Shown piece by piece: positions 8,401 to 9,092 of a stretch of 9,092 bases of DNA. The DNA comes from Lachnospiraceae bacterium. GTDB taxonomy: Bacteria > Bacillota_A > Clostridia > Lachnospirales > Lachnospiraceae. The notes under the pieces are model-generated. The model had not been told where the DNA came from, searched no databases, and worked only from the letters and a program-made list of their open reading frames with translations. Made by a program: the position numbers and the translations under genes. Positions within the stretch are counted from its first letter, which is position 1. Each line of letters starts with the position of its first letter. The stretch covers positions 1 through 9,092 of the forward strand of contig JAILPG010000334.1 in the NCBI GenBank assembly GCA_024699595.1, in the 5' to 3' direction.

Positions 8401-9092
8401 AGCCTGGTATACCTGTGGGACTGATATAGACATGGCTTCACTTAGGGAGAACCTGAAACGTAAGCTGACTGCCTATATGATCCCGGCGGCTTTCGTTCGC
8501 GTTGAAGAGATACCCGTAACGAGAAACGGGAAGACTGATGTAAATGCCCTGCCGGATCCAAAGATAACCGGCAAAAACTCAACGTCAGCGAAGAGCGACA
8601 TGCAAAAAAAGATCTTTGATATTGTTGCAAGAATCATAGGAAACGATGATTTCGGCGTGGATACAGAGCTTTATGCAGCAGGGCTTACAAGCCTTTCTTC
8701 CATAGCTCTCAGCCTTGCGCTCTCTGAGGAGTTTTCCGTCACGGTGCAGATCCGTGATTTCAGGGATAATGATACTGTGGAAAAACTTGAAAGCTTCATA
8801 CTGAGTATGAATAAGGAGGAAGAAGAGTTCCCGGTTCTTGAGGAATATCCTGTCACCAGGATACAGCAGGGGATCTTTTTTGAGACCCAGACCCATCCGG
8901 GGGAAACGATATATAACATCCCTACGCTGATCACGCTTGATCCGTCCGTAGATACTGATAAGCTAAAAAAAGCCACAGCCACTGCGGTAAATGCCCACCC
9001 TTATTTAATGACACGTTTCTTTGTAAACGATCAGGGTGAAATAAGACAGAAACGTTCAGGCCATAAGCACTTTACAGAAGCTGACATAGAGA
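4058..9092 (+). CDS. Non-ribosomal peptide synthetase, A-T-C-A-T-C(partial), 3' end outside window
   Basis: One open frame from a TTG start runs off the window; 1678 complete codons are visible. Core motifs at 4451, 5570, 6131, 7535 and 8681 all lie in the same frame, so no frameshift is seen. Domain order is A1 (about 1-467), T1 (479-546), C1 (568-1000), A2 (1001-1500), T2 (1510-1585) and C2 (from 1596, unfinished). The enzyme activates carboxylic acids with ATP, holds them as thioesters on phosphopantetheine arms (S511, S1545) and joins them in the C domains. A1 has no C domain before it, so it is a loading module; C2 implies at least a third unit. No epimerase, methyltransferase, reductase or thioesterase is visible, so the release step is unknown. 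The upstream MATE fusion, 14 bases away, is a likely export partner. The family call is essentially certain; the product is not known. Confidence 0.96.
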   Translation, partial: MKNFIERFNENANRLGEKTALVCNEKSMSYQELSELSSKIASRLIRSGAKKEKIYPIILERGFSYIASMIGVLKAGAAYSPLSLEYPKDRVEYIIKDSDADFVIDEAFLEAIETEKVMEVFPSIDMKDAAVAIYTSGSTGNPKGILHDHLSFTSSIIRQLEVGATENDIEMSVTPFNFAISTHDIFTTLWAGATIHILTQSQRGDVLFIDRYIDEHNITASVISPQLLKQLPVRESSLKLINCGGERISGIYSPYAKIKNAYGLSELLSIAMTFELDKAYDNTPIGRPLEGFKALLLDEEGHKVPDGEEGELCIAGTMARGYINLPELTEKTFTENPYSEDEYDKRLLHTNDICKRLPDGTIVYVNRKDWMVKVNGQRVEVGEVEVQLSKIPGVKTAVVRAFTDDNSQTYLCGYYNADRVIEASEIRKELLKKFPPYMIPRFLVQIDSFPLTPNGKLDRKALKEPDVKSFRTEYAAPRNDIEKALCEAFSEILCVEKVGIDDDFFSLGGDSIKVAALQTEVKELSLTAADIYMGKTVRSIAGMIGSRDTSSLRPEGSALNAASAGKTEYPLSDMERGMYLEQKIFPGSVSYNVNIGICIKGAEKDLIKESVQELFKNHEALHSRYGEKDGIPCRILLDEVPNISDGEKLTMADFEKMIENPGEPFDLTKGIPSRLALYPLCEGGFALHMQLHHIAFDGDSINLFAKELVSRLRKEKVKEDGPDLYGVYVSRSESKKSSDGVSESLGLQFYEKMFEDGVPVNDMPLKGVRPKIHPISDTVLEKVFEDKEVALLEETARHYGVTLYELLLSVCALTLARYCGSEDVVVGVPVDTRDMFSSKVIGMFVNTIPVRIRPERGLQLFDYLSSVSDLLRQATRACNVPFETLVSRFSPARDDSRNPLFDMSVNYLISPETYHGKGDEGEFSVEISSPPQKMSRDIGLVFWRKKDSIQLLMQYSSELFDKDVMDNFLEQIAFALRLISRPDTQAVRDLMLLPPAQEDILKSFGRGADFKIPEKLLHRVFENCVKEDPQKTALIASDRTMSFGELNSEANCVARFLMNMGVGRGDRIVLLLERRSFYFTAMFGTLKAGAAFIPCDPNYPKERIQSILDDAGAFCILTTAEHISDYSSVKTVDILLITTASDAGDPDVPMSGDDLAYMIYTSGSTGKPKGVMLRHEGICNYLYPHPGNLHMSIIKNEVSAVLSVTTVSFDMSFKETTAALCNGKTLVFANEDEVNDPRALTALFQKTGADCFNATPSRMLQLLLYPPFREAIASCKLVMSGGENYPMALLERLRDITKAHIVNTYGPTEITVSCNGADITDADRITVGRPLLNVKEYIVNSDGMLCPRGVRGELYIGGPGVAVGYCNLPDQTAESFVDFRGDRYYRSGDYAAWDKEGRVLIMGRMDDQVKLRGLRIELGEIERIMEEYEGISQAVAAVRKVGDQEQLIAWYTCGTDIDMASLRENLKRKLTAYMIPAAFVRVEEIPVTRNGKTDVNALPDPKITGKNSTSAKSDMQKKIFDIVARIIGNDDFGVDTELYAAGLTSLSSIALSLALSEEFSVTVQIRDFRDNDTVEKLESFILSMNKEEEEFPVLEEYPVTRIQQGIFFETQTHPGETIYNIPTLITLDPSVDTDKLKKATATAVNAHPYLMTRFFVNDQGEIRQKRSGHKHFTEADIE
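5492..5695 (+). other. NRPS thiolation (peptidyl carrier) domain T1
   Basis: DDFFSLGGDSIKV is the canonical carrier motif. Ser511 (codon 5588-5590) takes the phosphopantetheine arm. It carries the unit loaded by A1 to C1. Confidence 0.93.
5759..7057 (+). other. NRPS condensation domain C1
   Basis: It begins EYPLSDMERGMYLEQ (C1 motif) and contains the intact catalytic HHIAFDG (H692, H693, D697, G698; codons from 6131), VVGVPVDTRD (about 824-833) and IGMFVNTIPVR (about 842-852). No E domain precedes it, so an LCL-type reaction between the A1-loaded unit and the A2 amino acid is expected if the donor is chiral. Confidence 0.9.
7058..8560 (+). other. NRPS adenylation domain A2
   Basis: All core motifs look normal: LKAGAAFIPCDPNYP (A2), MIYTSGSTGKPKGV (A3, from 1158), NTYGPTE (A5, 1303-1309), GELYIGGPGVAVGY (A6), YRSGDYAAW (A7), QVKLRGLRIELGEIE (A8) and NGKTD (A10, Lys1492). 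The specificity code read by hand is D-M-K-N-V-S-T-V-S-K. Asp1210 for the alpha-amino group is present. Lys at position 239 (K1214) is also found in the surfactin Glu code, so an acidic or carboxyl-bearing side chain is possible but not shown. Confidence 0.9.
8588..8810 (+). other. NRPS thiolation domain T2
   Basis: DTELYAAGLTSLSSIAL is a carrier motif with Ser1545 (codon 8690-8692) as the phosphopantetheine site. It uses LTSL instead of the GGDS form of T1; such LxSL forms are common in carrier domains. Confidence 0.88.
8843..9092 (+). other. NRPS condensation domain C2, N-terminal part only
   Basis: EYPVTRIQQGIFFE is the C1 core motif, followed by the YNIPTLITL strand and HPYLMTRFF. The window ends about 83 residues in, before HHxxxDG, so activity and type (LCL, DCL, heterocyclisation or terminal) cannot be judged. 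Confidence 0.85.

Overview
The window looks like a Gram-positive anaerobe of the Clostridia, most like Lachnospiraceae (Butyrivibrio-type). The basis is moderate GC, strong AGGAGG-type ribosome binding sites, a TTG start, a MATE transporter fused to an RsbW-like ATPase domain, and a free-standing modular NRPS. This is a judgement from style and gene content; there is no rRNA or other marker to prove it. All genes supported here are on the + strand and closely packed from base 1 to the end.

Left edge (1 to about 1583): two genes of nuclease or defence type. The first is the C-terminal end of a DUF262/DUF1524 (GmrSD-like) HNH-type protein whose start lies outside the window. Four bases later comes a 308-residue protein with a single phospholipase-D-type nuclease domain and a separate C-terminal domain. 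This part is AT-rich by eye: the 60-base lines at 1 and 541 count about 35% and 32% GC, against about 48% in the line at 8221.

Middle (1619 to 4043): a small secreted zinc metallopeptidase whose catalytic layout matches the C-terminal domain of anthrax lethal factor and the Pro-Pro endopeptidases. Its end overlaps by 29 bases the start of a MATE-family exporter that carries an extra cytosolic GHKL/RsbW-like ATPase domain.

Right (4058 to beyond 9092): one uninterrupted NRPS reading frame with a TTG start and a strong ribosome binding site. The 1678 residues visible read A1-T1-C1-A2-T2-C2(partial), and the frame runs off the end. A1 has no condensation domain before it, so it is a loading module. 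By manual alignment to GrsA PheA, A1 has Ala where the alpha-amino-binding Asp235 should be, so it may load an acid that is not a normal alpha-amino acid. A2 keeps the Asp and has Lys at position 239.

How it may work together (inference): the NRPS makes a short peptide of at least three units, possibly capped by a non-amino acid, and the MATE fusion exports it. The secreted ATLF-like protease shares the transcript unit and may act on the same niche, on the product, or on a host or cell-surface protein. The nuclease pair is probably a separate module next to the biosynthetic operon. No tRNA, rRNA, CRISPR array, insertion sequence or convincing terminator was seen. No gene-free stretch exceeds 35 bases.
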